From the NCBI GenBank assembly GCA_900546465.1, contig URCX01000037.1, positions 1 to 13,726 on the forward strand: 13,726 nt of DNA, in the 5' to 3' direction. Positions within the stretch are counted from its first letter, which is position 1. Each line of letters opens with the position of its first letter. A program made the position numbers and the translations under genes. Below are positions 1 through 6,985 of this stretch, piece by piece. The stretch is from an uncultured Bacteroidota bacterium (GTDB lineage: Bacteria > Bacteroidota > Bacteroidia > Bacteroidales > P3). The notes under the pieces were generated by a model. The model was not told the DNA's origin. It saw nothing but the letters and a program-made list of their open reading frames with translations, and did not search any database.

Positions 1-2361
1 GACATCACCCGCTTCTCTGTTGAGGAACTGAAAATCGTCATGGGTCAAGATAGAATGAATCTGCTGAATCTATACTATTATGATCAAGACAGGGGAGGAC
101 AAAGATTTGTACCTACCGTCCAAGAAATTGATAGATTTGCATACTATAGTTCTAACCATAATACATTCTATCTGGATGAAATGCCAGATATCATGTTCGT
201 GGAAATAGGTTACGCTCTATCAATGCGTGAGAAATATTTGTGCGGCCAGGATGAGCATATAGTACAGTATGCACCGCAAAGTAGCTATGTCATGGTCAAG
301 CACTATGCCGACATACCAAAGCAGATACCTATCTATGTACCATATATGATGGTAAAGAACCTACTCATGCTTCAGCTACGAAATTGTGAATTGTGGATTC
401 ATTTGGATTGCAAAGAAGAGTTTCACATATTGGGTAGAGAAGTAACCATCGCGTTGATGAATTGGGTATATGCTCTTGAGAAAAAAATGGGAATTGACAG
501 TATTAGCCATGCTCTTCATGTAGAATTATTGATTTTGCAGGGTAGCAAATACAAGTGGAAAAAGGCAAATGATAACATAATAGTATTTTGTGTGCCAGAA
601 GAAATGATGAGTTCGGATGCTACTACTTTGGAGAGAGATTTAGTAGGCCAATTCCTCAAAGCAATTAAAGATTGTGGATTCTCTTCAAACGAGTCATTAT
701 TTGATATCGGTATGCAATTATTTGATTCTGCACCAGGAAGATTTATTCAGGTTGGCGAGAGTGAAAATATAACTATTATTGACGAGAAGGATGGTGTTGA
801 CTCATGCTATTATGTCAATTCCAGATATTGTGACAAGATTCTTTCCGAGATTGCTGATTTACTAAATATTAAAGGTTCGGAACAGACTTTTGATTTTGCA
901 GAGTCGAGGAAGATCATGATTCGGGTATCTGATTATATCCTTGCCGAAGTGAAGAAACTGTTGGCAGAGGTGGATACCCAACTACTTCTTACAAATTTGC
1001 TTAACCTCCATCACGTCATGATTTATTGGTCGAAGCTTACTCAACGAAGGTACGAGTCATTAAACAGGGCATATTCTTTCTTGGATGCGACATTTGATAA
1101 TCAACTTGATTATGTCAATGAATATTCGGAGATGAATACATTGACACAAGGTATGATTGAAACTATTGTTCTGAATGGTATTCATAATATTGGAGGAAAG
1201 CCTGGATTAGAGAAGTTGGATCGCCTGTTTGCCCTTATGCACTTTAGCTTGAACATGGGTGTATATATGGATCAATTAGGTGAGAAGATAAAAGGTTCTG
1301 AATTGACAATCCTAAAAAATGGCAGACTGGTAATGCCAAGGCCTGTAATTGATAAACTAAATGCCTATTTCTATAGGCTAAGAGAGTTGTCAATGAATAA
1401 TCCGGATTTGTACACAAGGTTGTATAATCTGATGCCAACTTCTTCCATCGGCACAAATGATGAAACGTTTGTAAAGGCTTATAAAGTGCAATTCGGCATC
1501 CCATTTGAAAAGTATTGTAAGATATTAATAGCTTCAATTAATTATGCCAACAATAATAAGAAACCAGTAATGGTATTACCGGAGAAAAAGTTCTTTGAGA
1601 AAGTATGTGCTGGCATATTTAATGAAGAAGAGGCGAAAGTATTCATGGCGAACTTTGTCCTTACGAAGGATCTCAATAATGGTGATCTTAAGTTTAGCGA
1701 CAAGTGGGTTCAGAGGTTTAATCGTCCTGTGCAGATTACAGTAAGACCTTGGATACTCTTTGAGGGCAATATCTATTATTCAACTAAGACATTATATGAG
1801 AGTTGGATGATTCGAGTAGAACGATTGAATAATGGAACTGTGGTTAATACGACCCCAGAAATGCAGGCTCTTGTATCTAAGGTAAATAATGAGAAAGGTC
1901 ATGAGTTTACCCTAAGTATAAAGAGATTATACGAAAGTTTATCCCTTGATTACTTATATGTTGGTACAGAGGTCGAGATTATGCCAGGTAAGCCTCTCAA
2001 TGCCCCCAAACAACTTGGAGATATTGATGTTCTCCTTATAAATAAAAAAACAAAGCAGATTGTTTGTATAGAGGCAAAAAATTTCTCAGAGAGTAGAACT
2101 GCATACGAGTTGATACAGCAGAACCGAAAGATTGTGAACAAAGAACTATCGCATGTAATAGACAGAGATGTTTGGTGTAAAGGTAATATCAATAAGTTTA
2201 AGTTATATGTGCCTGAAGTAGATGCCCAATACACTGTTAAGACGATATTCTTGACTTATCATGAGAATGCTTATAACTACTTCGACCACGAGCAAGAAAA
2301 TGACATCATATTCCTTTCCGCAGTAGAGATTGTGGAAAATCCCATGAACGTATTTGCATGA
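1..2361 (+). CDS. Large protein of unknown function with C-terminal PD-(D/E)XK nuclease-like domain (5' end outside window)
   Basis: The frame is open from base 1 to the TGA at 2359-2361. The first ATG is at 40, but the 13 codons before it (DITRFSVEELKIV) read as ordinary protein, so the real start probably lies upstream of the window. At least 786 residues are present. Numbering from the Met at 40, residues 1-600 match no family I recognise: no signal peptide and no clear membrane segment, so probably cytoplasmic. Near the end is a nuclease-like signature: a Glu in GHEFT (about 627), GDIDVL with Asp661 and Asp663, then IEAKNF with Glu678 and Lys680, followed by a Gln-rich helix. Asp, a 14-residue gap and E-x-K is the PD-(D/E)XK arrangement known from restriction and Mrr-like enzymes. 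DNA cleavage and a defence role are inferences. The gene is followed by about 260 bp before the terminator at 2625-2658. Confidence 0.8.
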   Translation, partial: DITRFSVEELKIVMGQDRMNLLNLYYYDQDRGGQRFVPTVQEIDRFAYYSSNHNTFYLDEMPDIMFVEIGYALSMREKYLCGQDEHIVQYAPQSSYVMVKHYADIPKQIPIYVPYMMVKNLLMLQLRNCELWIHLDCKEEFHILGREVTIALMNWVYALEKKMGIDSISHALHVELLILQGSKYKWKKANDNIIVFCVPEEMMSSDATTLERDLVGQFLKAIKDCGFSSNESLFDIGMQLFDSAPGRFIQVGESENITIIDEKDGVDSCYYVNSRYCDKILSEIADLLNIKGSEQTFDFAESRKIMIRVSDYILAEVKKLLAEVDTQLLLTNLLNLHHVMIYWSKLTQRRYESLNRAYSFLDATFDNQLDYVNEYSEMNTLTQGMIETIVLNGIHNIGGKPGLEKLDRLFALMHFSLNMGVYMDQLGEKIKGSELTILKNGRLVMPRPVIDKLNAYFYRLRELSMNNPDLYTRLYNLMPTSSIGTNDETFVKAYKVQFGIPFEKYCKILIASINYANNNKKPVMVLPEKKFFEKVCAGIFNEEEAKVFMANFVLTKDLNNGDLKFSDKWVQRFNRPVQITVRPWILFEGNIYYSTKTLYESWMIRVERLNNGTVVNTTPEMQALVSKVNNEKGHEFTLSIKRLYESLSLDYLYVGTEVEIMPGKPLNAPKQLGDIDVLLINKKTKQIVCIEAKNFSESRTAYELIQQNRKIVNKELSHVIDRDVWCKGNINKFKLYVPEVDAQYTVKTIFLTYHENAYNYFDHEQENDIIFLSAVEIVENPMNVFA

Positions 2362-2624
2362 AAGGAATATATTTGTGCCAAATAATTCGCAGGGGTGAAA
2401 GATTTCACTACCTTTCTCACCAAGGATGGAAATAGAGAACAAACGATAGATGTTGCAGTCTGCATTAGAGTATGGATAACTCTCGATAATTATTGCTTCC
2501 TGTTATTCATGATGCTTATCGCATTCTTTATTTGTACCAAAGTCATCATAAATCTTGACAATAAGTGCTGTTTATTTTCGAGGAGGTGAAGTAAATTCGC
2601 AAGAGAACATCCTGAAAATAAACC

Positions 2625-2658
2625 ATGCGTGCGACTCGATAAATCGCACGCATTTTTT
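2625..2658 (+). terminator. Strong intrinsic terminator
   Basis: A perfect 10-bp stem (ATGCGTGCGA at 2625-2634 and its complement at 2644-2653) with a 9-nt loop runs into six consecutive T (2653-2658). It is a rho-independent terminator for plus-strand transcription. It lies 264 bp past the stop of the nuclease-like gene, leaving a long 3' untranslated stretch (2362-2624) in which I see no credible gene, only a weak 6-bp hairpin at 2370-2384. Confidence 0.85.
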
Positions 2659-2760
2659 GTTTCTATCCATTCCTTACTTTCTTTACCCTTTCTTTACATT
2701 CTCTACTCTCTTCAGCTTTCCCTTTGTCACCAAACTTTACTTTACTTCCAAATCCTACCG
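2659..2760 (+). other. Pyrimidine-rich intergenic stretch
   Basis: Directly after the terminator, about 100 bp is dominated by C and T on the plus strand, with almost no G between about 2662 and 2713. No gene is apparent on either strand. The reading frame through it (2555-2806) would need a TTG start and runs straight through the terminator, so I do not call it. Function unknown. Confidence 0.5.
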
Positions 2761-2879
2761 ATTTTCATGCCTTGACGGGCGTGCCAGATTCGTTTGCAAA
2801 CTATGAGGTTAATAAAATTGAGAAATCCTAATTTCAAAACATTTAATTGAATGATGAATTTATAAAGAACATGAAGAGG

Positions 2880-2907
2880 GAAAAGGACTTTCGGATAAGT
2901 CCTTTTC
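2880..2907. terminator. Hairpin, possibly a bidirectional terminator
   Basis: An 11-bp perfect inverted repeat (2880-2890 with 2897-2907) encloses a 6-nt loop. The arms start with GAAAAGG and end with CCTTTTC, so each strand has a short T-run inside the stem base rather than a full T-tail. It could terminate weakly in either direction or act as an RNA-stability element. No gene directly flanks it. Confidence 0.5.
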
Positions 2908-2923
2908 TATATGAACTAGCAAG

Positions 2924-2999
2924 TTATAGCGGTTATAGAATAACTAGAAATTTTAGGGTTTATAGAAAATCTATAAGAACTATAGGTTCTAGAAAATCT
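2924..2999. repeat. Cluster of short degenerate repeats (TTATAG / TAGAAAATCT)
   Basis: TTATAG occurs at 2924-2929, 2933-2938 and 2960-2965, with CTATAG at 2980-2985. The 10-mer TAGAAAATCT occurs twice, at 2963-2972 and 2990-2999, 27 bp apart. The block is non-coding and lies upstream of the G-rich segment and the pepD promoter. It could be a decayed intergenic repeat or a protein-binding array. The sequence alone does not decide. Confidence 0.5.
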
Positions 3000-3027
3000 G
3001 GATTTCGAAGTTGGAGAAATCCGGATT

Positions 3028-3069
3028 GGGATGGTGGGGATTTGGGGATTGGAGGGAGGAAAGGCGGGG
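3028..3069 (+). other. G-quadruplex-type G-run motif
   Basis: Four G-runs on the plus strand (3028-3030, 3036-3039, 3044-3047, 3054-3056) are separated by loops of 5, 4 and 6 nt, which satisfies the usual G3+N1-7 pattern. A fifth run follows at 3066-3069. The motif is conspicuous in this AT-rich DNA and lies about 50-90 bp upstream of the pepD -7 element. Whether it folds in vivo is unknown. Confidence 0.6.
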
Positions 3070-3118
3070 CTTTGTCGTTTTTTCGGTGATTTTATGCAGT
3101 GATTTTACAGGATTGTTG

Positions 3119-3126
3119 TATCTTTG
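3119..3126 (+). promoter_or_regulatory. Predicted pepD promoter, -7 element
   Basis: TATCTTTG is an exact match to the Bacteroidota -7 consensus TAnnTTTG. It lies 39 bp before the pepD ATG, which predicts a leader of roughly 30 nt. I see no good TTTG -33 element at the expected spacing, so activity may need help from upstream sequence. Confidence 0.6.
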
Positions 3127-3165
3127 AGGCTGCAATATGTATTGAACAAATAAAACATTATAATT

Positions 3166-4620
3166 ATGGCTGATAACAGTGTATTGAAAGGTTTGAAACC
3201 GGAGAAGGTTTTTGAAATTTTCGGTGAGATTTTATCCGTTCCAAGACCGTCAAAGCATGAGGAGAGGATGACGAAGTTCCTTATGGATTGGGCGGAAAAG
3301 CGTGGTTTGGAACATGAAAGAGATGAGATAGGTAATGTCATTATCAGAAAAGGGGCAAGCAAGGGCATGGAAAATAAGGCATGGGTATGCTTGCAATCGC
3401 ATATGGATATGGTGTGTGAGAAGAATGGTGATAAGGTTTTCGATTTCATGAAGGATCCTATTGAGGCTCAAATTGTAAATCAATGGTTGATGGCAAAGGG
3501 GACTACTTTGGGGGCTGATGACGGTATCGGTATCGCAACCACCTTGGCAATATTGGATTCGGAGGATATTGAGCATGGTCCGATAGAGTGTTTGTTCACC
3601 GTTGATGAGGAAACCGGACTCTCAGGTGCGAATGCTTTGAGTCCGAATCTTCTTAAGAGCCGCATATTACTTAATTTGGACTCCGAGGATGAGGGGGAAA
3701 TGTTTATCGGTTGCGCAGGTGGTGTGGATACTTTGGCAAAATTGCCGTTTGAGAAAGAGGAGACTCCGCAGGGAGCTTATTTCAGAATAAGCGTCAAAGG
3801 TTTGAAAGGCGGACATTCGGGCGATGACATCAATAAGGGATTGGGCTGTGCCAATAAATTGCTGAACCGCATTTTGTGGGAGGCAGATAAGGAAATGGAT
3901 ATGCGATTGTCTTGCTTTAACGGCGGCAATTTGCGAAATGCGATAGCTCGCGAAGCTTATGCCGATGTGGTTATTATGGAGCAGGAGAGTGAGGATTTGA
4001 AGAGACTTGTGGAGAAATTCGGCGAGGAGTTGAGGTATGAATTTCGTTCCACAGAGCCGAATCTGCAGATAAGGATAGAGAAGGTCGCAAAACCGGCATT
4101 CGTTGTCGATATGTTAAGTCAGGATAATCTCCTAAATGTTTTGTACGCATGCCCTCATGGAGTGTTGGCAATGAGCAGGGAAATCCCCGGTTTCGTTGAA
4201 ACCTCAACCAATTTGGCAAGTGTAAAGACGGAAGAAACACATTTTTTCATCACCACATCGCAGCGTTCAAGCGTTGAAAGTGCAAAAGAGGCAGCTGCAA
4301 GCAAGGTGGAAAGTTGCTTTCTTTTGGCAGGTGCCGATGTGGAGCATAGCGACGGCTATCCGGGTTGGGCTCCTAATACGGACAGTCATGTTTTGAAAGT
4401 TGCGGTCGAAAGTTATAAAAAACTCTTCGGCAAAGAGCCTGTCGTAAGAGCGATACATGCGGGATTGGAGTGCGGATTGATAGGTGAGAAATATAAAGAC
4501 ATGGATATGATTTCTTTCGGACCGACATTGAGAGGTGTGCATTCGCCGGAGGAAAGGCTCGAAATCGCTACCGTGGAATTATTCTGGCGACATACTTTGG
4601 AAATACTGAAAAACATTTAA
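3166..4620 (+). CDS. pepD: Aminoacyl-histidine dipeptidase (cytosolic non-specific dipeptidase, peptidase family M20)
   Basis: A cytosolic zinc metallopeptidase that hydrolyses dipeptides, classically Xaa-His such as carnosine. The 484 residues match the usual length (about 485). Hallmarks run in order: SHMDMV with metal ligand His79 and catalytic-site Asp81; GADDGIG with bridging Asp118/119; VDEETGLSG with the general-base Glu pair 148/149; LDSEDEG with Asp172; a lid/dimerisation region from about 205 to 390 starting near GGHSGDDI; and GPTLRGVHSPEE with His459 as the last metal ligand. There is no signal peptide. The start follows an A/T-rich leader without a Shine-Dalgarno sequence, typical of this phylum. 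The next gene begins 3 bp after the stop, so the two are probably co-transcribed. Nothing is missing from the catalytic set. Confidence 0.95.
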   Translation: MADNSVLKGLKPEKVFEIFGEILSVPRPSKHEERMTKFLMDWAEKRGLEHERDEIGNVIIRKGASKGMENKAWVCLQSHMDMVCEKNGDKVFDFMKDPIEAQIVNQWLMAKGTTLGADDGIGIATTLAILDSEDIEHGPIECLFTVDEETGLSGANALSPNLLKSRILLNLDSEDEGEMFIGCAGGVDTLAKLPFEKEETPQGAYFRISVKGLKGGHSGDDINKGLGCANKLLNRILWEADKEMDMRLSCFNGGNLRNAIAREAYADVVIMEQESEDLKRLVEKFGEELRYEFRSTEPNLQIRIEKVAKPAFVVDMLSQDNLLNVLYACPHGVLAMSREIPGFVETSTNLASVKTEETHFFITTSQRSSVESAKEAAASKVESCFLLAGADVEHSDGYPGWAPNTDSHVLKVAVESYKKLFGKEPVVRAIHAGLECGLIGEKYKDMDMISFGPTLRGVHSPEERLEIATVELFWRHTLEILKNI

Positions 4621-4623
4621 GCC

Positions 4624-5028
4624 ATGTATAGATTTCAATTAAAGCATGTAATCATCGCCATAGTCGTGGTATTGGCCTTTATCGGCGTTATAATGTTCGG
4701 AATGCCTGTTTACAGAGTTTGGTCTCAGGAGATGAAAGGCAAAGCCGAACTTGCAGAAGCCGAACAAAACAGACGCATAAAGGTGGAAGAAGCAAGAGCA
4801 AACCTCGAAGCCGAGAAGCTGAATGCAAAGGCTGAAATCGAAAGAGCAAAAGGTGCGGCAGAGGCAATCAAGATTGAGAACGGCACTTTGACCCAAACTT
4901 ATATTCAATATCTTTGGGTCAGGAACCAGAACAACCTTAATGAAAAAACGGTAATATACATACCGACCGAAGCAAACCTCCCTATCTTGGAAGCCGGAAG
5001 AAGAGGCGGATTACCAAAAGTCGATTAA
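4624..5028 (+). CDS. Small membrane-anchored coiled-coil protein resembling the C-terminal tail of SPFH/prohibitin-family proteins
   Basis: A 134-residue protein with one N-terminal membrane helix (about 8-29), then a highly charged Ala/Glu/Lys-rich helix (about 36-85) that should form a coiled coil, then a short tail with YLWVR (96-100) and IPTEANLPILEA (113-124). In stomatin/prohibitin/HflK-type SPFH proteins, an Ala/Glu-rich helix and a similar short tail follow the SPFH (band 7) domain. Here that globular domain is absent: the membrane helix leads straight into the coiled coil. The open frame starts cleanly 3 bp after pepD, so this looks like a compact protein rather than a fragment. I infer that it oligomerises at the membrane. 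Any functional link to PepD is unproven. Confidence 0.85.
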   Translation: MYRFQLKHVIIAIVVVLAFIGVIMFGMPVYRVWSQEMKGKAELAEAEQNRRIKVEEARANLEAEKLNAKAEIERAKGAAEAIKIENGTLTQTYIQYLWVRNQNNLNEKTVIYIPTEANLPILEAGRRGGLPKVD

Positions 5029-5102
5029 AGGTAAAGAATCACGAAACTTCGCAAAACATGAGAAAAACATATTGAAAAACAATGCATCGGATAGGAGAGA
5101 AT

Positions 5103-5165
5103 AAAACGCCGCTTTGTTTTGCCGAAACGCCGTTCTAAGAAATTCTTTCGGCGTTTTAATTTTGC
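5103..5165 (+). terminator. Terminator of the pepD unit, with two alternative left arms
   Basis: The right arm CGGCGTTT (5149-5156) followed by TTAATTTT pairs with AAACGCCG at 5125-5132. It can also pair with an identical copy at 5104-5111 (AAAACGCCG from 5103). Either fold gives an 8-9 bp GC-rich stem before a T-rich tail, 75-100 bp after the small membrane-protein gene. A related GAAACGGCG follows at 5166-5174. Confidence 0.65.
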
Positions 5166-5174
5166 GAAACGGCG

Positions 5175-5478
5175 ATTCGTTTTCGGTGGATTGAACAAAC
5201 ATCGGTTCAGGGGTGTTTATCAGTTGATTTCCACAGCATGAATAAGCAGTGTTATCGTTTGTGATTTGCGGTTTTTATTAAAGTCAAAATGCATGTTCTC
5301 ATGTTTTGCCATTGATGTCGGGAAACTATCGTCGGCAATGGCAGCAGGATTTCCGAATATGCTTGGTGTTTTGCAAAAAAGAGTGTAGAATAGTAGGTAT
5401 AAGCAGAGTTAGAAAAGAAATTGCGAAGTTTGTGAGAGGGTAGTCATCAAAGTATTTTGTTTAATGTTATTGATTCTC
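5175..5478 (+). other. Non-coding stretch between two terminators; candidate small RNA region
   Basis: About 300 bp with no convincing coding sequence, bounded by the pepD terminator upstream and a strong terminator downstream. It contains an 8-bp perfect inverted repeat, TGCCATTG (5307-5314) with CAATGGCA (5336-5343), spaced 21 nt apart. Imperfect -7-like sequences occur at 5253-5261 (3-nt instead of 2-nt spacer) and 5358-5365 (one mismatch). A 31-codon ORF (5293-5388) is present but has no supporting signal. It may be an sRNA gene or a decayed gene. Confidence 0.35.
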
Positions 5479-5510
5479 CTGCCTGTCCCCGATGGGGCAG
5501 GCAGTTTTTT
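5479..5510 (+). terminator. Strong intrinsic terminator without an upstream gene
   Basis: CTGCCTG plus CCCC (one bulged T) at 5479-5490 pairs with GGGGCAGGCAG at 5494-5504 around a 3-nt GAT loop, followed by six T (5505-5510). The 11-bp GC-rich stem and T-tail are polarised to the plus strand: on the minus strand no T-run follows. The last annotated gene ends 450 bp upstream, beyond another terminator. Confidence 0.85.
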
Positions 5511-5593
5511 CGTATTGCGGCTTTTGTGATGTTATGGAATACCATCTTTGACTTATATTTTTCGAGTAAACCAAAGCAGCAGTTCTTGCTTAA

Positions 5594-5641
5594 CCGATTT
5601 GCCGATTAAAGTTTTCTAATTCCGATTAAAAACCTTCTAAT
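5594..5641. promoter_or_regulatory. Phased direct repeats, candidate operator of the metal-responsive regulator
   Basis: CCGATTAAA occurs at 5602-5610 and 5622-5630, with a partial copy CCGATTT at 5594-5600. TTCTAAT occurs at 5614-5620 and 5635-5641. Read as half-sites, ATTAAA (5605), TCTAAT (5615), ATTAAA (5625) and TCTAAT (5636) recur every 10-11 bp, one helical turn. Same-face direct repeats are how OmpR/PhoB-family regulators usually bind. The array ends 8 bp upstream of the czcC -33 element, a suitable place for an activator. The regulator encoded at 11312-12010 is the obvious candidate. Confidence 0.55.
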
Positions 5642-5649
5642 CGCTTTCT

Positions 5650-5681
5650 TTTGTTGTTTTTTTTGACTTGCAATAATTTTG
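5650..5681 (+). promoter_or_regulatory. Predicted czcCBA promoter (Bacteroidota -33/-7 type)
   Basis: TTTG at 5650-5653, a 20-bp spacer, then TAATTTTG at 5674-5681 match the Bacteroidota primary-sigma consensus TTTG / TAnnTTTG at the expected spacing. Transcription should start near 5688, giving a leader of about 20 nt before the ATG at 5707. The phased repeats lie directly upstream. Confidence 0.75.
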
Positions 5682-5706
5682 CAGCCCAAAAGAAAAGAGT
5701 TGTTTT

Positions 5707-6969
5707 ATGAAGATCAGATTGCTGTGTTTGGTTGTGTTTTTAGTCTTACAATCTCCTGCATGGGCGTTTTCCAAAAGGTTTTCAACTAATACCGAAACGG
5801 ATTCCATAAGTGTGACAGAGGCTTTGCGACTTTTGCGGGAGCGTAATATGCTTTTGCAAATGAAGGATAAGGAGTTGGAAATGGCTGTTGCCAATCAAAA
5901 GCAAGAAAGATTGTTGGAAAATCCTGAGTTAAGCATTTCCCATAATATCAACAATCCTGTTACCAATCGTTATTTTGAAACAAATTATGACGGACAAACG
6001 GATATTCAATTTTCACAACGTATCTATATCGGCGGGCAGCGTGGCGAACGTATAAGAAAAGCAGATGCTGAGTTACGCCGCACGGAGCATGAACGAGATG
6101 ATGTAATGCGTTTGTTGAGTCGCGAATTGAGCAGTCAAATGGTGCAGTTGTTCAGTCTCGGGCAGAAGGTGGCTGTGATAGATAAGGAAATCCTTTCCAC
6201 CGATAAAATTCTGAAAGTCTATGAGACTCAGAGTGAGAAAGGCAATGTCGCTCCGGTGGAGGTAACTCGTATCAGAAGCCAACATATGCAGTTGCTTCAA
6301 GAGAAAAACTCTCTTATTTCCGAAATGATAGACTTGAAGCAATCATTACGACTAATGCTTGCCGAACCGAGACTTGCCTGCTTTCCGAAAATAGACTATG
6401 AGGGCAGCGTGTCTGCTTTGGATAATCTGACTTTGGACGCTCTTTATGAAAGACTTGCCTCTCGTGCGGATATGCAGGCGGATAAACACGATATTATTTC
6501 TGCCGAACATGAGTTGAAATTGCAGAAAGCCAATACCTTGCCGGAGGTCAGACTTACGGGAGAATGGGATAAGAACGGTAACATCGGGCATAATTTCTTT
6601 GCTATGGGAATTTCGTTCAGTGTTCCGATTTTTAATTACAATCAAGGTGGCAGAAAAGCTGCCGCGGCATTGCTTGACTCAAAGCGAATGCAATATGAGT
6701 GGAAGCGCAACAAGGCTTTGTCGGAAATATCTGCCGTATGGTCAAAACTGCAAACTAACAGACAGATAGCCGAGGAAGCAGAAAAACATTTGGCAAGTGA
6801 AAACGAAAATCTGATAACTGAAGTGGAACGCCAATACATGAGCAGGAATATTTCACTATTGGAGCTTTTGGACTATTATCAAATGTACAAGGATACTCGC
6901 TACCTTGTAATCGACAGTCGAAAGGAAGTGTTGATGTCGATGATTGAACTTGATTTGGAAATCGAATAA
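5707..6969 (+). CDS. czcC: CzcC/TolC-family outer-membrane efflux channel of a heavy-metal RND pump
   Basis: The outer-membrane channel component of the tripartite pump, which carries metal ions from the periplasm and inner-membrane pump out of the cell. The 420 residues begin with a clear Sec signal peptide (KIR, a Leu/Val-rich core, then AWA with probable cleavage after residue 20). The mature part shows the two tandem halves of the outer-membrane efflux family: long amphipathic helices from about 36 to 230 with an inserted strand region (FSQRIYIGGQRG near 100), then a second half from about 235 to 418 with the matching strand segment (GISFSVPIFNYNQGG near 300) and coiled helices. It is the first gene of the operon behind a good promoter. 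The czcB start follows 16 bp after its stop. Membership of the CzcC branch rests on the neighbouring CzcB and CzcA. Confidence 0.9.
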   Translation: MKIRLLCLVVFLVLQSPAWAFSKRFSTNTETDSISVTEALRLLRERNMLLQMKDKELEMAVANQKQERLLENPELSISHNINNPVTNRYFETNYDGQTDIQFSQRIYIGGQRGERIRKADAELRRTEHERDDVMRLLSRELSSQMVQLFSLGQKVAVIDKEILSTDKILKVYETQSEKGNVAPVEVTRIRSQHMQLLQEKNSLISEMIDLKQSLRLMLAEPRLACFPKIDYEGSVSALDNLTLDALYERLASRADMQADKHDIISAEHELKLQKANTLPEVRLTGEWDKNGNIGHNFFAMGISFSVPIFNYNQGGRKAAAALLDSKRMQYEWKRNKALSEISAVWSKLQTNRQIAEEAEKHLASENENLITEVERQYMSRNISLLELLDYYQMYKDTRYLVIDSRKEVLMSMIELDLEIE

Positions 6970-6985
6970 CAAAAAGATAAAGGAG

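Noticed and set aside
2391..2424. Imperfect hairpin (GTGAAA/TTTCAC and GGTGA...TCACC) just after the nuclease-like gene
   Set aside because: The stem is short or bulged and lacks a T-tail, so it is not supported as a terminator; the perfect stem at 2625-2658 is far better.
2395..3089. Three small plus-strand reading frames (64, 83 and 80 codons) in the first long intergenic region
   Set aside because: The first two need GTG or TTG starts, one runs through the strong terminator, and the third is built from the repeat cluster and the G-rich tract. None has protein-like composition or start signals.
5293..5388. 31-residue ORF beginning MFSCFAIDVG in the second intergenic region
   Set aside because: Very short, includes the inverted repeat at 5307-5343, and has no clear promoter or ribosome-binding signal. 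Retained only as part of the candidate non-coding region.
6944..6985. Upstream in-frame ATG at 6944 as the czcB start
   Set aside because: It would overlap czcC by 26 bp and put 14 mostly charged residues before the lipoprotein signal; the ATG at 6986 gives a normal signal sequence.
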